Below are positions 25,506 through 34,085 of a stretch of 64,000 bases of DNA, one piece after another. The number at the start of each line of letters is the position of its first letter. Positions within the stretch are counted from its first letter, which is position 1. The notes beneath the pieces are model-generated. The model did not search any database and was not told the origin of the DNA. It saw only the letters and a program-made list of their open reading frames with translations. The DNA is taken from the NCBI RefSeq assembly GCF_004340685.1, contig NZ_SLUN01000007.1:106824-170823 (forward strand). The letters run 5' to 3'. Source of the stretch: Hydrogenispora ethanolica (GTDB lineage Bacteria > Bacillota > UBA4882 > UBA8346). The position numbers were made by a program, and so were the translations under genes.

Positions 25506-25955
25506 TTGAAAGTTATTTTGAAGCAAGACGTCAAAGCATTAGGGAAAAAAGGCGAGATTAAAGAGGTTTCCGACGGTTACGCCCGGAATTTTCTGCTGCC
25601 CAAGAATCTGGCCATCGAGGCCACTGCGGGGAACCTGAAAATACTGGCGGAAGTGAAAGAAAACGCCATTCAGAAAGAGATCCGGGAGGAAGCAGAGGCC
25701 AAAGCCTTGGCCGAGCGGTTAAAAGGCTTGACGATAACCTTCAAGGCGAAGACCGGCGAGAACGGCCGGTTATTCGGTTCCATCACCGCCAAAGAAGTGG
25801 CCGAGCAGATCGTGAAGCTCGCCAAGGTGGAACTGGACAAACGAAAACTGGCCATTGACGACGCCATCAAGACCCTAGGCGATCATCCGGTGAAGATTCA
25901 TCTCTATAAGGGAGTCACGACCGAAGTGATTGTCAAGGTCGAGCCCGAGCAATAA
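25506..25955 (+). CDS. rplI: 50S ribosomal protein bL9
   Basis: 149 residues from TTG 25506, giving the canonical start [27 protein letters not shown] (25492-25500) lies 5 bases upstream. An in-frame GTG at 25494 sits inside that Shine-Dalgarno and is rejected. The L9 N-domain with [16 protein letters not shown], the connecting helix and the C-domain are all present at normal length. It follows the MazG-like gene with a 12-base gap. Confidence 0.95.
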   Translation: MKVILKQDVKALGKKGEIKEVSDGYARNFLLPKNLAIEATAGNLKILAEVKENAIQKEIREEAEAKALAERLKGLTITFKAKTGENGRLFGSITAKEVAEQIVKLAKVELDKRKLAIDDAIKTLGDHPVKIHLYKGVTTEVIVKVEPEQ

Positions 25956-25982
25956 TTTTAAAAAACGAACAGATTTTACCGG

Positions 25983-26009
25983 AAACCGGTGCCGCCGGTT
26001 TTCGTTATT
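25983..26009 (+). terminator. Terminator after rplI (modest)
   Basis: AAACCGG pairs with CCGGTTT around a 5-base loop. TCGTTATTTT follows. Confidence 0.55.
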
Positions 26010-26133
26010 TTAGATAGATAAGTTGAATGAAATCCGGCCTGTCGATGCCTTTTGAAAGGATGATTCTCAAACCCGGCGAAGGGTAATGACTGACGGGTTT
26101 GTTCCCGGATTTTTGACGGGAAGGAGAAGTCCG

Positions 26134-28125
26134 ATGCGAAATATTGTCAAACAATTTACCGATATCTTTCAAAAAACGGCGCCGCCGCCACCGGCCATTC
26201 CGCTCCACGACCGGCTGCTCGACGACGATCAGCTGGAACGGCAGATCGCGGCGGTTTTTGCGCTGCTGTCCAATCTCTACGGTTCCGACCGGCTGGTTCT
26301 CAAGGCGGGGAAGCTGGAAGCGCTGAAACTGATGCGTTCCGAGATCCTGGAGGAGCGGGTTCTGGCCCTGCAGCGGATCGTCTTTGAGGATCCGACCATC
26401 GATCCCCCGCCGGCCCGGAAGAATCTCCCCGAGATCTTGAATGAGATCGAAGAGGAGATTGCCGATCTGATCGCCCGCAAGACAGTGGAGGAGAAGATCG
26501 AAAAGAAGATCGCCGACCGGATGCAACAACGGCACGAGGAATATCTCAAGGAGATCAAGATTCAGATCCTGCAGGAGAGTTCCGGCCCTGATAATCCGCA
26601 CACCCTGAAAAAATTGGCCGATCTGGAGAAGATGGATCAGGTCAATCTCTCCAAATCGGTGCTGGAAGCGCTGAAACCGACCAAACTGGATGAGGTGGTC
26701 GGCCAAAACCGGGCCATCGCGTCTTTACTGGCCAAGATCGCCTCGCCCTTTCCACAGCACGTGATCCTGTACGGACCGCCCGGAGTCGGCAAGACGACCG
26801 TGGCCCGGTTGGTGCTGGAAGAGGCCAAGAAGCTGTCGTTCACGCCGTTCAAAACGGAAGCCCCCTTCGTGGAGGTCGACGGGACCACCTTGCGCTGGGA
26901 TCCCCGGGAAGTCACCAACCCGCTGCTGGGATCGGTGCACGACCCGATCTATCAAGGCGCCAAGCGGGATCTGGCCGAGGGCGGAGTTCCCGAGCCCAAG
27001 CTGGGTCTGGTCACCGACGCTCACGGCGGGGTGCTGTTCATCGATGAGATCGGCGAGATGGATGAGATGCTCCAGAACAAACTGTTGAAGGTGCTCGAGG
27101 ATAAGCGGGTCTTCTTTGATTCGGCCTATTACGACCCCAATGACCCGAATGTCCCGAAATATATTAAAAAGCTGTTCACCGAGGGCGCGCCGGCCGATTT
27201 CATTCTGATCGCCGCCACGACCCGCGATCCGTCGGAGATCAGTCCGGCGATGCGTTCCCGTTGCGCCGAGGTATATTTCGAACCCCTGGAGCAACCGGAG
27301 ATTCAGGAGATTGTCACCAACGCCGCCGCCCGGATCCGGGTGCCGCTCGAACCGCAAGTGGCCGAGATGATCAGCGAATACACCATGGAAGGCCGGAAGG
27401 CCGCCGGGATTCTGGCCGACGCCTGCGGTTTGGCCTTATATAAAAACCGCGACGGCAATCCGCGGCTGGAGGATATCCGGATCAGCGAGTCCGAATTGTT
27501 GGAGGTCTTTCAGGTGAGCCGGCTGTCGCCTTTCCTGACGGTCCGGGCTTCCGGGCAAAGGGAGATCGGCAAAATCTTCGGCCTGGGCGTCAGCGGCTTT
27601 GTCGGATCGGTGCTGGAGATCGAGGCGGTCTGTTTTCCCAGCCCCGAAAAGGGGAAAGGCCGGTTGCGTTTCAACGAGACCGCCGGAAGCATGACCAAGG
27701 ACTCGGTCTTCAATGCCGCCTCGGTCGTCCGGCTGTTGACCGGGAAGGATCTTTCCGACTATGACGCCCACGTCAACGTGGTCGGCGGCGGCCGGATCGA
27801 CGGTCCGTCCGCCGGCGTGGCGATCACCCTGGCGTTGATCAGTTGCCTGACCAACCGCCCGATCCCGCAGAATGTGGCGGTGACCGGCGAGGTATCCATT
27901 CAAGGCAAGATCAAGGCCGTGGGCGGGGTGGCCGAGAAGATTTACGGCGCCCGGCAAGCCGGGATGAAACGGGTCTTTGTGCCGAAGGAGAACGAGAAGG
28001 ATATCCCGCAGGAGCTCAAGAACGTTCAAGTAATTCCGGTGGAGACCGTGGCCGACATCATGGAGCGGGTGCTGCTGGAGGCGGAACCGGCTGCGGAATC
28101 CCCCATCGACAGCGCTTTGAACTAA
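26134..28125 (+). CDS. lonC: LonC, sporulation-associated Lon-family protease
   Basis: 663 residues from ATG 26134 (GGAAGGAGAAG upstream); an in-frame ATG at 26086 would add an unconserved leader. An N-terminal helical region (1-190) is followed by an AAA+ module with Walker A GPPGVGKTT (214-222) and Walker B GGVLFIDEIGEM. A Lon protease domain ends the protein, with catalytic Ser559 (GRIDGPSAGV) and Lys602 (GGVAEKI), 43 residues apart as in other Lon enzymes. The layout matches LonC, a LonB relative known only from endospore formers and presumed to act in sporulation. Intact Walker motifs argue for ATP dependence. Its stop TAA is the first TAA of a dispersed repeat. Confidence 0.85.
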   Translation: MRNIVKQFTDIFQKTAPPPPAIPLHDRLLDDDQLERQIAAVFALLSNLYGSDRLVLKAGKLEALKLMRSEILEERVLALQRIVFEDPTIDPPPARKNLPEILNEIEEEIADLIARKTVEEKIEKKIADRMQQRHEEYLKEIKIQILQESSGPDNPHTLKKLADLEKMDQVNLSKSVLEALKPTKLDEVVGQNRAIASLLAKIASPFPQHVILYGPPGVGKTTVARLVLEEAKKLSFTPFKTEAPFVEVDGTTLRWDPREVTNPLLGSVHDPIYQGAKRDLAEGGVPEPKLGLVTDAHGGVLFIDEIGEMDEMLQNKLLKVLEDKRVFFDSAYYDPNDPNVPKYIKKLFTEGAPADFILIAATTRDPSEISPAMRSRCAEVYFEPLEQPEIQEIVTNAAARIRVPLEPQVAEMISEYTMEGRKAAGILADACGLALYKNRDGNPRLEDIRISESELLEVFQVSRLSPFLTVRASGQREIGKIFGLGVSGFVGSVLEIEAVCFPSPEKGKGRLRFNETAGSMTKDSVFNAASVVRLLTGKDLSDYDAHVNVVGGGRIDGPSAGVAITLALISCLTNRPIPQNVAVTGEVSIQGKIKAVGGVAEKIYGARQAGMKRVFVPKENEKDIPQELKNVQVIPVETVADIMERVLLEAEPAAESPIDSALN

Positions 28126-28381
28126 AAGCGTTGTGATAAGCCCTGTCCGAAGGCCAGGGTGAACACAAAAGCTCATAGAAGCAAGTGATAAAGTCGATTT
28201 TAATCCTTTGAAAGAGTGATTTCCGAATTTGAGGACTTATCACATGGCTGCTAAAAGCGTTGTGATAAACCCTGTCCGAAGGCCGGGGTGAACACAAAAG
28301 CTCAGAGAAGCAAGTGATAAAGTCGTTTTTTAATCCTTTGAAAGAGTGATTTCCGAATTTGAGGACTTTATCACATGGCTG
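28123..28381 (+). repeat. Dispersed ~130-bp element, two tandem copies (locus C)
   Basis: Copies at 28123-28251 and 28252-28381, same arms as locus A. The cores of the two copies are nearly identical here and close to that at 54557. The first TAA is the lonC stop codon. Confidence 0.9.
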
Positions 28382-28400
28382 CGAATATCCAAACAATAAG

Positions 28401-28432
28401 AAACTCCCGAGCCATCGGGAGTTTTGTTTTTT
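28401..28432 (+). terminator. Terminator downstream of lonC and its repeats
   Basis: AAACTCCCGA and TCGGGAGTTT pair around GCCA, followed by TTGTTTTTT. It may also serve the convergent gene at 28452, since the opposite strand has AAAC-flanked A/T runs. Confidence 0.85.
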
Positions 28433-28451
28433 AATTTAAATGGGGTTTCCG

Positions 28452-29036
28452 TTAAACCGGGCGCCGCCGCAACGTGCGGATTTCCGCCTCGTGGGCGCCG
28501 TACATTTCCAGCAGTGACTTTTGCACCTCGGTCAAATCGGCGAAACCTTGGCGCATTTCCCCGGAGAGCTTGGCCACTTCCATTTGTAAGGCCTCATGCT
28601 GCGCTTTCTGAGCCTCACTGGCATGAACCAAGGATTGGATCATCTGCCCGTGCTCGGCCTGCTGGAGCTGGAGCAGATGGATATCCTGCCCCATACCGTC
28701 AATTTTTCGCTCCATCCCGGTTATCTTGCGGTCCATCCCGGCTATTTCCCGTTTGAGACCGGTTATTTCCTGTTTCACACCGGTCATTTCCTGTTTCACA
28801 CCGGTCATTTCCCGCTGGAGCCCGGTTACTTCTTGTTTCATACCGGTAATCTCTTGCTGGACTCCGGTTATTTCTTGTTTCATACCGGTAATCTCATGTT
28901 GGACTCCGGTTATTTCTTGTTTCATACCGGTAATCTCATGTTGGACTCCGGTTATTTCGTGTTTCACGCCGGTCAATTCTTGTTCGATCCCGGTTACCTT
29001 CTGGACTAAAAGTTCCAGTAATTCCCGCTCGGTCAT
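28452..29036 (-). CDS. Heptad-repeat coiled-coil protein
   Basis: 194 residues. Residues about 15-105 are tandem heptads of the type EITGMKQ/EITGVQH with I/V/L at the core positions. At DNA level this is a 42-base repeat (two heptads) with several identical copies. A further coiled coil lacking the Gly follows (HLLQLQQAEHGQMIQSLVH, then MRQGFADLTEVQKSLLEMYGAHEAE). No signal peptide, membrane segment or catalytic motif. ATG 29036 is preceded on the minus strand by GGGAGAAAG. It probably forms a long rod; the regular repeat number could vary between strains. Function unknown. Confidence 0.7.
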   Translation of the reverse strand: MTERELLELLVQKVTGIEQELTGVKHEITGVQHEITGMKQEITGVQHEITGMKQEITGVQQEITGMKQEVTGLQREMTGVKQEMTGVKQEITGLKREIAGMDRKITGMERKIDGMGQDIHLLQLQQAEHGQMIQSLVHASEAQKAQHEALQMEVAKLSGEMRQGFADLTEVQKSLLEMYGAHEAEIRTLRRRPV

Positions 29037-29107
29037 CGGCTTTCTCCCATGTTCTTCATGATGGCGTTAGTCTGAAGCATCCGTCAGCCTTACCGTCTCA
29101 GTATATC

Positions 29108-29345
29108 ATAATTTGGAAACCGCGAACAGACCATGATTTCAGGGCGGCTCGGCAAAGCCGCCGGAATGTTTGCCATGGGCTGTGGCAAGCCATCTGGGAA
29201 CTTCGGAAGGCTTGCCGAAATCTTTGGCAGACTTGCCGATGCTTCCGGACGGCCTTCCGGCGTTCCCGGCGGGTTTGCCGAAGCGTTCGACGGGATGTCC
29301 CGGGCCTTGGGAAGGAGTGCCGGGAACGCCGGAAGGTCCGGACAG
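29108..29345. repeat. Word array of GGCAAG/CTTGCC and TTCCGG words
   Basis: Degenerate units such as GGCAAGCC, GGCTTGCCGA, TTGGCAGACTTGCCGA and TTCCGGACGGCCTTCCGG recur in both orientations about every 15-25 bases. No convincing gene lies inside. Confidence 0.6.
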
Positions 29346-29468
29346 GAAGAGTCATGAAGGTCCTGCGTGCCCCCGAAGACGGCAGCTTCGGAATTTCGGG
29401 GCCATGCGGCAGAAAAGTTGGCGCGGAACGGCTGAGCGGAAGCGCGATCGGACAGACTAATCGCGGTG

Positions 29469-29690
29469 ATGGAAATGTCGGAGTTGATTCAGGCGCAGAA
29501 TGTCGGTCCTTTGGATCGGATCAGCCGAAGCTTATTGGGATTGGTACTGATTGGCGCGCGTTACTTTTTCCGAATCGGCGGGGTACCCGGGGATCTGTTG
29601 GTGTTAGTGGGCGCCGTTTCAATTTGGGAAGGGTTGTTGGGCTACTGCCTGCTGTACGGCATCTTCAAGGCATCCACCAAACGGCGTTGA
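29469..29690 (+). CDS. YgaP-type (DUF2892) small membrane protein
   Basis: 73 residues. The family pattern NVGPLDRISRSLLGL at the start, then LLVLVGAVSIWEGLLGYCLLYGIF near the end, matches the YgaP transmembrane domain family (PF11127): two helices with a conserved LDR and a GYC..Y motif where many members have GFCPLY. ATG 29469 or ATG 29475 could start it; neither has a strong ribosome-binding site. Members often accompany rhodanese domains, but none is seen here. Role unknown. Confidence 0.65.
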   Translation: MEMSELIQAQNVGPLDRISRSLLGLVLIGARYFFRIGGVPGDLLVLVGAVSIWEGLLGYCLLYGIFKASTKRR

Positions 29691-29699
29691 GCGGAGAAT

Positions 29700-30152
29700 T
29701 TACTTTTTATGGAGGCAGATGAGCTGAGTGCGCCGCCAGCGTAACCGGTCGTAAAAGGCGAGGGCGGGATGATTCTCACGGTCGGCGAGCAGTTCCAAGC
29801 GCTTGGCGCCATGGGTCAGAGCCCAGCTTTCGACCGCCCCGAGCAGGGTCCGGCCGATACCCCGGCCGCGCCATTCCTCGCGGAGCACCATATCCTCAAT
29901 GAGCGCCACCATGCCGCCTTCGGCCGTGGATACCCGGAGCTGAGCGGTACACATGCCCAAAACTGCGCCATCATGCTCGGCCACCATGACGCAGCGTTCT
30001 TCGGGCCTGGCCAGCATCAACTGGAGGCCCCGGCGTTGTTTGGCGATGTCGGGCGTAAAATCAGCTTCCAAAGTGAATAGCAGATTGAGCAGCTCGATCA
30101 GGGCATCGAGGTCGGCGGGGACGGCAGGGCGGATCAACGGCTCGACATTCAT
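29700..30152 (-). CDS. GNAT-family N-acetyltransferase
   Basis: 150 residues. The GNAT acetyl-CoA loop REEWRGRGIGRTLL (motif A) lies around residues 90-105, preceded by the beta4 strand ALIEDMVL, with ENHPALAFYDRLRW (motif B) near the C-terminus. ATG 30152 follows GGAGGAG and overlaps the stop of the EamA transporter gene by four bases (ATGA), so the two are translationally coupled. The acceptor substrate is unknown. Coupling to a metabolite exporter suggests acetylation and export of a small molecule, an inference. Confidence 0.87.
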   Translation of the reverse strand: MNVEPLIRPAVPADLDALIELLNLLFTLEADFTPDIAKQRRGLQLMLARPEERCVMVAEHDGAVLGMCTAQLRVSTAEGGMVALIEDMVLREEWRGRGIGRTLLGAVESWALTHGAKRLELLADRENHPALAFYDRLRWRRTQLICLHKK

Positions 30153-31069
30153 TCGGAAAACTCCTCCGGTGCAGTGATGGTTTCGGTCATCCTGGCCGAA
30201 GGTTGAGGTTTGCTGTCCCAACTGGCGCAGATCATCCCCAGGAAGATGCAGAGGCCGCCCAGGACTACTTTCCAGTCGAAGGGGTCAAAGCCCAGTCCCA
30301 TCGCAAAGGCTCCGGCGAAGAGCGGTTCAGTGGCTAACAAGATGGCGGTGCGGAAAGCCGGGATTTCTTGCTGCGCCTTGGTTTGAAACAGAAAGGCCAG
30401 GCCGGTCGCAAGCAGTCCGCTGTAGCCCGTCGCCAGCCATTGCAAGGGAGTCAGCTTTAGAAGCGGCAGGGAATGGTCGCCCAGCAGGAGGTAGGCGACG
30501 CCGGCGATGCCGAGGACCGTCACGAACTGGACGATCGTCAGAATACTGGCATCGAGGCCCCGGGCCAGACGGTCGGTATAGACCACATGAATCGCAAAGA
30601 GCACCGCGCAGGCCAGGGTCAGCAGATCCCCTTTTTCGAAAACCAGCGCTCCTTTGAAGGTGATCAGCAACAAACCGGCGGTGGCGACGGCGATTCCGGC
30701 GGAAACCAGCGGGTGCGGTATCCGCCGGTTGATTGCGGCGGCGAAGACGGCCACCAAAATGACATTGAGCCCGGTGATGAAACCGGAAGCCGAAGCGGTG
30801 GTATACTTCAGGCCCAACGTCTGGGTGATGAAGGCCAATGCCAGAAGAGCGCCCAGAAAGACGCCAGGCCTCAAACAGCGGCGCCAGTTGTCCTTGATCT
30901 TGCGGTGAAAGAGCGCCGCCAGCAGCATCAAAGCCAGACCGAAGCGGCTGAAAATGAAGCAATAAGGGTCGATGGAGGAGACCGACCATTTCACAATAAT
31001 AAAACTCCACCCCCAGATGGAGGTGGTGGTTAACATCAATAGATCCGAACGGGACCAGCGCAGACGCAT
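30149..31069 (-). CDS. EamA/DMT-family transporter
   Basis: 306 residues with about ten transmembrane helices in two EamA repeats (WGWSFIIVKWSV in the first, GYSGLLATGLAFLFQTKAQQEI and TEPLFAGAFAMGLG in the second). The family exports amino acids and other metabolites. ATG 31069, preceded by GGTGA, is preferred to the in-frame TTG at 31081. The GNAT gene overlaps its stop. Confidence 0.88.
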   Translation of the reverse strand: MRLRWSRSDLLMLTTTSIWGWSFIIVKWSVSSIDPYCFIFSRFGLALMLLAALFHRKIKDNWRRCLRPGVFLGALLALAFITQTLGLKYTTASASGFITGLNVILVAVFAAAINRRIPHPLVSAGIAVATAGLLLITFKGALVFEKGDLLTLACAVLFAIHVVYTDRLARGLDASILTIVQFVTVLGIAGVAYLLLGDHSLPLLKLTPLQWLATGYSGLLATGLAFLFQTKAQQEIPAFRTAILLATEPLFAGAFAMGLGFDPFDWKVVLGGLCIFLGMICASWDSKPQPSARMTETITAPEEFSE

Positions 31070-31185
31070 CCAATTCACCAAACTATCCTGTTTGTTGCAC
31101 CGGAAAGAACCAGTGTCATGAATATGTTATAAATGCTAACACTCCGGTGCGCTGCTGTCAATATCAAAGGTGTAAAATTTGGTAA

Positions 31186-31211
31186 CTGCCGGAAAGTTCT
31201 CTCTCCGGCAG
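31186..31211. terminator. Hairpin between the EamA gene and the amino-acid ABC operon
   Basis: CTGCCGGA (31186-31193) pairs perfectly with TCCGGCAG (31204-31211). On the minus strand it lies 9 bases past the stop of the ABC ATPase gene, with an AATTTT stretch a little further on. Likely operon terminator. Confidence 0.6.
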
Positions 31212-31219
31212 CCCTTTTG

Positions 31220-31945
31220 TTACAGAATCTTACTCAGGAACTGCTGAGTCCGCTCGCTTTTGGGATGATTGAACAGTTCGTCGGGCGTCCCTTCTTCGAT
31301 GATCTGGCCTTCGTCCATGAACAGCGCGCGATGGGCGACTTCACGGGCAAAGCCCATTTCATGGGTGACCACGACCATGGTCATGCCTTCCCGGGCGAGG
31401 TTTTTCATCACATCCAGCACTTCCTGGATCATCTCCGGGTCCAGGGCGGAGGTCGGTTCGTCGAAGAGCATGACTTTGGGGCGCATCGCCAGGGCCCGGG
31501 CGATAGCGATCCGCTGTTGCTGGCCGCCGGAGAGGTTGTCGGGATAAACGTCGGCCTTATGGCGCAGCCCGACCCGGTCCAACAGCTCATAGGCGCGGCT
31601 TTTGGCCTCTTCCAGCGGCAGGCCCCGCACCTTCAACGGCGCCAGGGTGATGTTTTCGAAAGCGGTCTTATGCGGAAACAGGTTAAACCGTTGAAATACC
31701 ATGCCGACCTCGGCGCGGACTTCGTTGACGTTGACCTTGGAATGGTCGGTCACATCGACTCCTTCGATGTAAATATGGCCCGCCGACGGCTTCTCCAAGA
31801 GATTGAGGCAACGCAAAAAGGTACTCTTTCCGGAACCGCTGGGACCGATGACGCAGACGACTTCACCGGGGGTGACCGCAGTGGAGACCCCTTTCAAAAC
31901 ATGCAGATGGCGGAAGCGTTTGTGCAAATCAACTACTTTAATCAC
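31220..31945 (-). CDS. Polar amino-acid ABC transporter ATPase (GlnQ type)
   Basis: 241 residues. Walker [11 protein letters not shown]-loop, signature [15 protein letters not shown], Walker [15 protein letters not shown] and the H-loop TH in [12 protein letters not shown] are all present. The last of these is the hallmark of the GlnQ/HisP group. GTG 31945 starts inside the end of the permease gene (8-base overlap). It powers amino-acid uptake with the two proteins encoded upstream. Confidence 0.94.
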   Translation of the reverse strand: MIKVVDLHKRFRHLHVLKGVSTAVTPGEVVCVIGPSGSGKSTFLRCLNLLEKPSAGHIYIEGVDVTDHSKVNVNEVRAEVGMVFQRFNLFPHKTAFENITLAPLKVRGLPLEEAKSRAYELLDRVGLRHKADVYPDNLSGGQQQRIAIARALAMRPKVMLFDEPTSALDPEMIQEVLDVMKNLAREGMTMVVVTHEMGFAREVAHRALFMDEGQIIEEGTPDELFNHPKSERTQQFLSKIL

Positions 31946-32930
31946 CAGTCTTCAATCTCCTTTCCAGATGAGCCACAATGCGGGTAAAGGGAATCGTCAT
32001 GATCAGAAAGATGATGCCGACCTCGAACCAGGTTTCAGTCGGCCGGTAGGACCGGGTGACGATGACCTGGGCTTTACGGACCAATTCCTCCATTCCGATC
32101 ACCGAAACCAGGGAAGAGTCTTTCAGCATCGCGATGAATTCGTTGCCTAGGGGCGGAATGACCCGCTTCAGCGCTTGGGGGAGAATGATATGGCGCATGG
32201 CTTGGCGATAAGACATTCCCAAGGAGCGGGCGGCCTCCATCTGGCCGCGATCGATCGATTGAATGCCGGCCCGGACGATCTCCGCGACATAAGCGCCGCT
32301 ATTGATGCTCAATGCGACCAGCGCGGAGATGAAGGGGTTAATGGGAACGGGTTGTCCATTGTTGAAGAGCATGCCCAGCAATGGCGGGCTGCCGAAGTGA
32401 ATCATAAAGATCTGCACCAACAGCGGGGTGCCGCGGATAAAATCGACATAGATTCCGGCCAGCATGTTGGCAACTTTATTATGGATGACGCGCGCCACGC
32501 CGGCGAACGTTCCGATGATGATGCCGTCGAAGACGGCCACGATGGTCAAGAATAGGGTCATCAGGGCTCCGAGAAGGAGATTGGGGAGGCTTAGCCACAT
32601 ATAATACCAGGATGTCTCAGGAAGGGAAAAATCAGTTACATTGGCGCCGGAATCCAGCGTCATTTGCTTGGCTTCACTACGGTAATAAGGAGGTTTACTG
32701 ACGGAGATATGATGCTCGCCCACGGATAGGCCGTGAAAAGTATAGGGAGTGATTTGGTGCGTATTTTTGCCATCGAGATAAATCGTGGCTCCGGCGGGGT
32801 CGGAGGAAATTTCGAGAGACGCCTCATTTTTGGCTGCGCCGAAAGCCGGGCATGACAATCCGAAGGCGAGCAAGGCGGTCAAGATGAGCGCCAAGTGAAT
32901 CTTGTATTGTACGCTAAACATTTTTCCCAT
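31938..32930 (-). CDS. Amino-acid ABC permease fused to an N-terminal extracytoplasmic PEGA domain
   Basis: 330 residues from ATG 32930 on the minus strand. A signal-like helix ([19 protein letters not shown]) precedes a PEGA domain (about 37-105), with [19 protein letters not shown] then [18 protein letters not shown] HisM/GlnP-type permease follows, with 4-5 transmembrane helices and the EAA loop [21 protein letters not shown] near residue 250. PEGA domains are beta-rich modules of surface proteins that may bind polysaccharide or peptidoglycan. I know of no standard amino-acid permease with one. The frame is continuous and the domain border clean, so it is a real fusion. It may tie the importer to the cell wall. 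Confidence 0.85.
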   Translation of the reverse strand: MGKMFSVQYKIHLALILTALLAFGLSCPAFGAAKNEASLEISSDPAGATIYLDGKNTHQITPYTFHGLSVGEHHISVSKPPYYRSEAKQMTLDSGANVTDFSLPETSWYYMWLSLPNLLLGALMTLFLTIVAVFDGIIIGTFAGVARVIHNKVANMLAGIYVDFIRGTPLLVQIFMIHFGSPPLLGMLFNNGQPVPINPFISALVALSINSGAYVAEIVRAGIQSIDRGQMEAARSLGMSYRQAMRHIILPQALKRVIPPLGNEFIAMLKDSSLVSVIGMEELVRKAQVIVTRSYRPTETWFEVGIIFLIMTIPFTRIVAHLERRLKTGD

Positions 32931-33066
32931 AACACCCTTTTTCCCATAAAATAATGATGCTCCGGAACATTCTGGGCTCATAATATAACGATATGCCGAT
33001 GCGGGCGGCACACCCCGTATTGCCTGAAACATTACAAACTCTTTATGAAAATGACAAAATAAAATA

Positions 33067-33104
33067 ATATGGTCAAAGAGCAAGATAGCACTCTTTGACC
33101 ATAT
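33067..33104. terminator. Attenuator hairpin between the binding-protein and permease genes
   Basis: ATATGGTCAAAGAG (33067-33080) pairs perfectly over 14 bases with CTCTTTGACCATAT (33091-33104). On the minus strand TATTTTATTTTG follows. It should stop most transcripts after the binding protein, giving an excess of it over the membrane parts. Confidence 0.75.
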
Positions 33105-33127
33105 TTGTCAAGTTCGAAATTGAGCCG

Positions 33128-33868
33128 TTAATTGGCGGAACGGTATTTTTTCTCGAGGGCGGCGAGTTTGCCGTTGCTTTTGAGCGTGGCAATGGCTTTA
33201 TTGATCTTATTTAATAAGTCGTCGTTGCCTTTTTTCACGCCGATACCGTACTCTTCGAGTGCCGCATCTTTAATGGCCACTACTTTCAGGCCTTTGCTCT
33301 TCTTCACGGCGCTGAAAGCGACCAGATCGTCCATGACCGCGGCGTCGGCGCCGTTATTCAATAATTCCTGGACCGCCTGGGGATTGGTATCAAACCGTTT
33401 CATTTTGGCGTTTTTGATGTTGCTGGCGTAAAGATCCCCGGTGGTACCGTTTTGGACGGCAACGGTCTTGCCCACCAGATCGCTCGGACCTTTGACCTTG
33501 GTGTTGTTGGTCTTAATCACAATCACCTGATGGTTTTCATGGTAGGGGGTGGAGAAGTTGATCTGCTTCTTCCGGTCGGCGGTGATGGTCATCGCGGAGA
33601 TTAAGCAGTCATAGTTGCCGTTCATCAGGCCGGGGATGATCCCGTCCCAGCCGACATTCTGGAGTTTCAACTCCATGCCCATCTCGTCGGCGACCATCTT
33701 AATCAGCTCCATGTCGAAACCGACATATTCGTTGGTCTTGGGATCGATGGTTTCAAAAGGCTCGTAAGTAGCGTCCGTCCCGACCCGCAGGGCCGGTTTG
33801 GCCGCCATGACCAGGCCGGCGGATAAAACAAATACTAACACTAAGCTAATCCAGAAAAGCTTTTTCAT
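33128..33868 (-). CDS. Amino-acid ABC transporter substrate-binding protein
   Basis: 246 residues. A Sec signal peptide (MKKLFWISLVLVFVLSAGL, cleavage near VMAA) has no lipobox. The mature domain is SBP family 3: LRVGTDATYEPFETIDPKTN, GFDMELIKMVADEMG, then LNNGADAAVMDDLVA. It captures a polar amino acid for the permease and ATPase encoded downstream. ATG 33868 follows TTGGAGGTG. As with the sugar-binding proteins in this window, it is soluble rather than lipid-anchored, which fits a periplasm. Confidence 0.93.
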   Translation of the reverse strand: MKKLFWISLVLVFVLSAGLVMAAKPALRVGTDATYEPFETIDPKTNEYVGFDMELIKMVADEMGMELKLQNVGWDGIIPGLMNGNYDCLISAMTITADRKKQINFSTPYHENHQVIVIKTNNTKVKGPSDLVGKTVAVQNGTTGDLYASNIKNAKMKRFDTNPQAVQELLNNGADAAVMDDLVAFSAVKKSKGLKVVAIKDAALEEYGIGVKKGNDDLLNKINKAIATLKSNGKLAALEKKYRSAN

Positions 33869-33903
33869 GGAAACACCTCCAAAAAATATTCACTAATATT
33901 ACA

Positions 33904-33932
33904 ATTATATAACATCACTTTCCGAGATGCAA
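33904..33932 (-). promoter_or_regulatory. Promoter of the amino-acid ABC operon
   Basis: On the minus strand TTGCAT, a 17-base spacer and a perfect TATAAT, 35 bases upstream of the binding-protein start. Confidence 0.65.
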
Positions 33933-34085
33933 AGAATTTACAAAAGTTTTTACGGAAAATTTGCAAAACCTTTTATTCATGAAATGCCTGATAAACTTCA
34001 GAAATAATCCAAAGATGAGTATGAATTGAGGGAGCCATTCCCAAACTAAAGTTAATCTCGATTCAATATACAAGAAGGTATATTT

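Noticed and set aside
28123..28381. Tandem rho-independent terminators only
   Set aside because: The hairpins inside the dispersed elements lack T runs; a real terminator follows at 28401, so termination is not an obvious role of the repeats.
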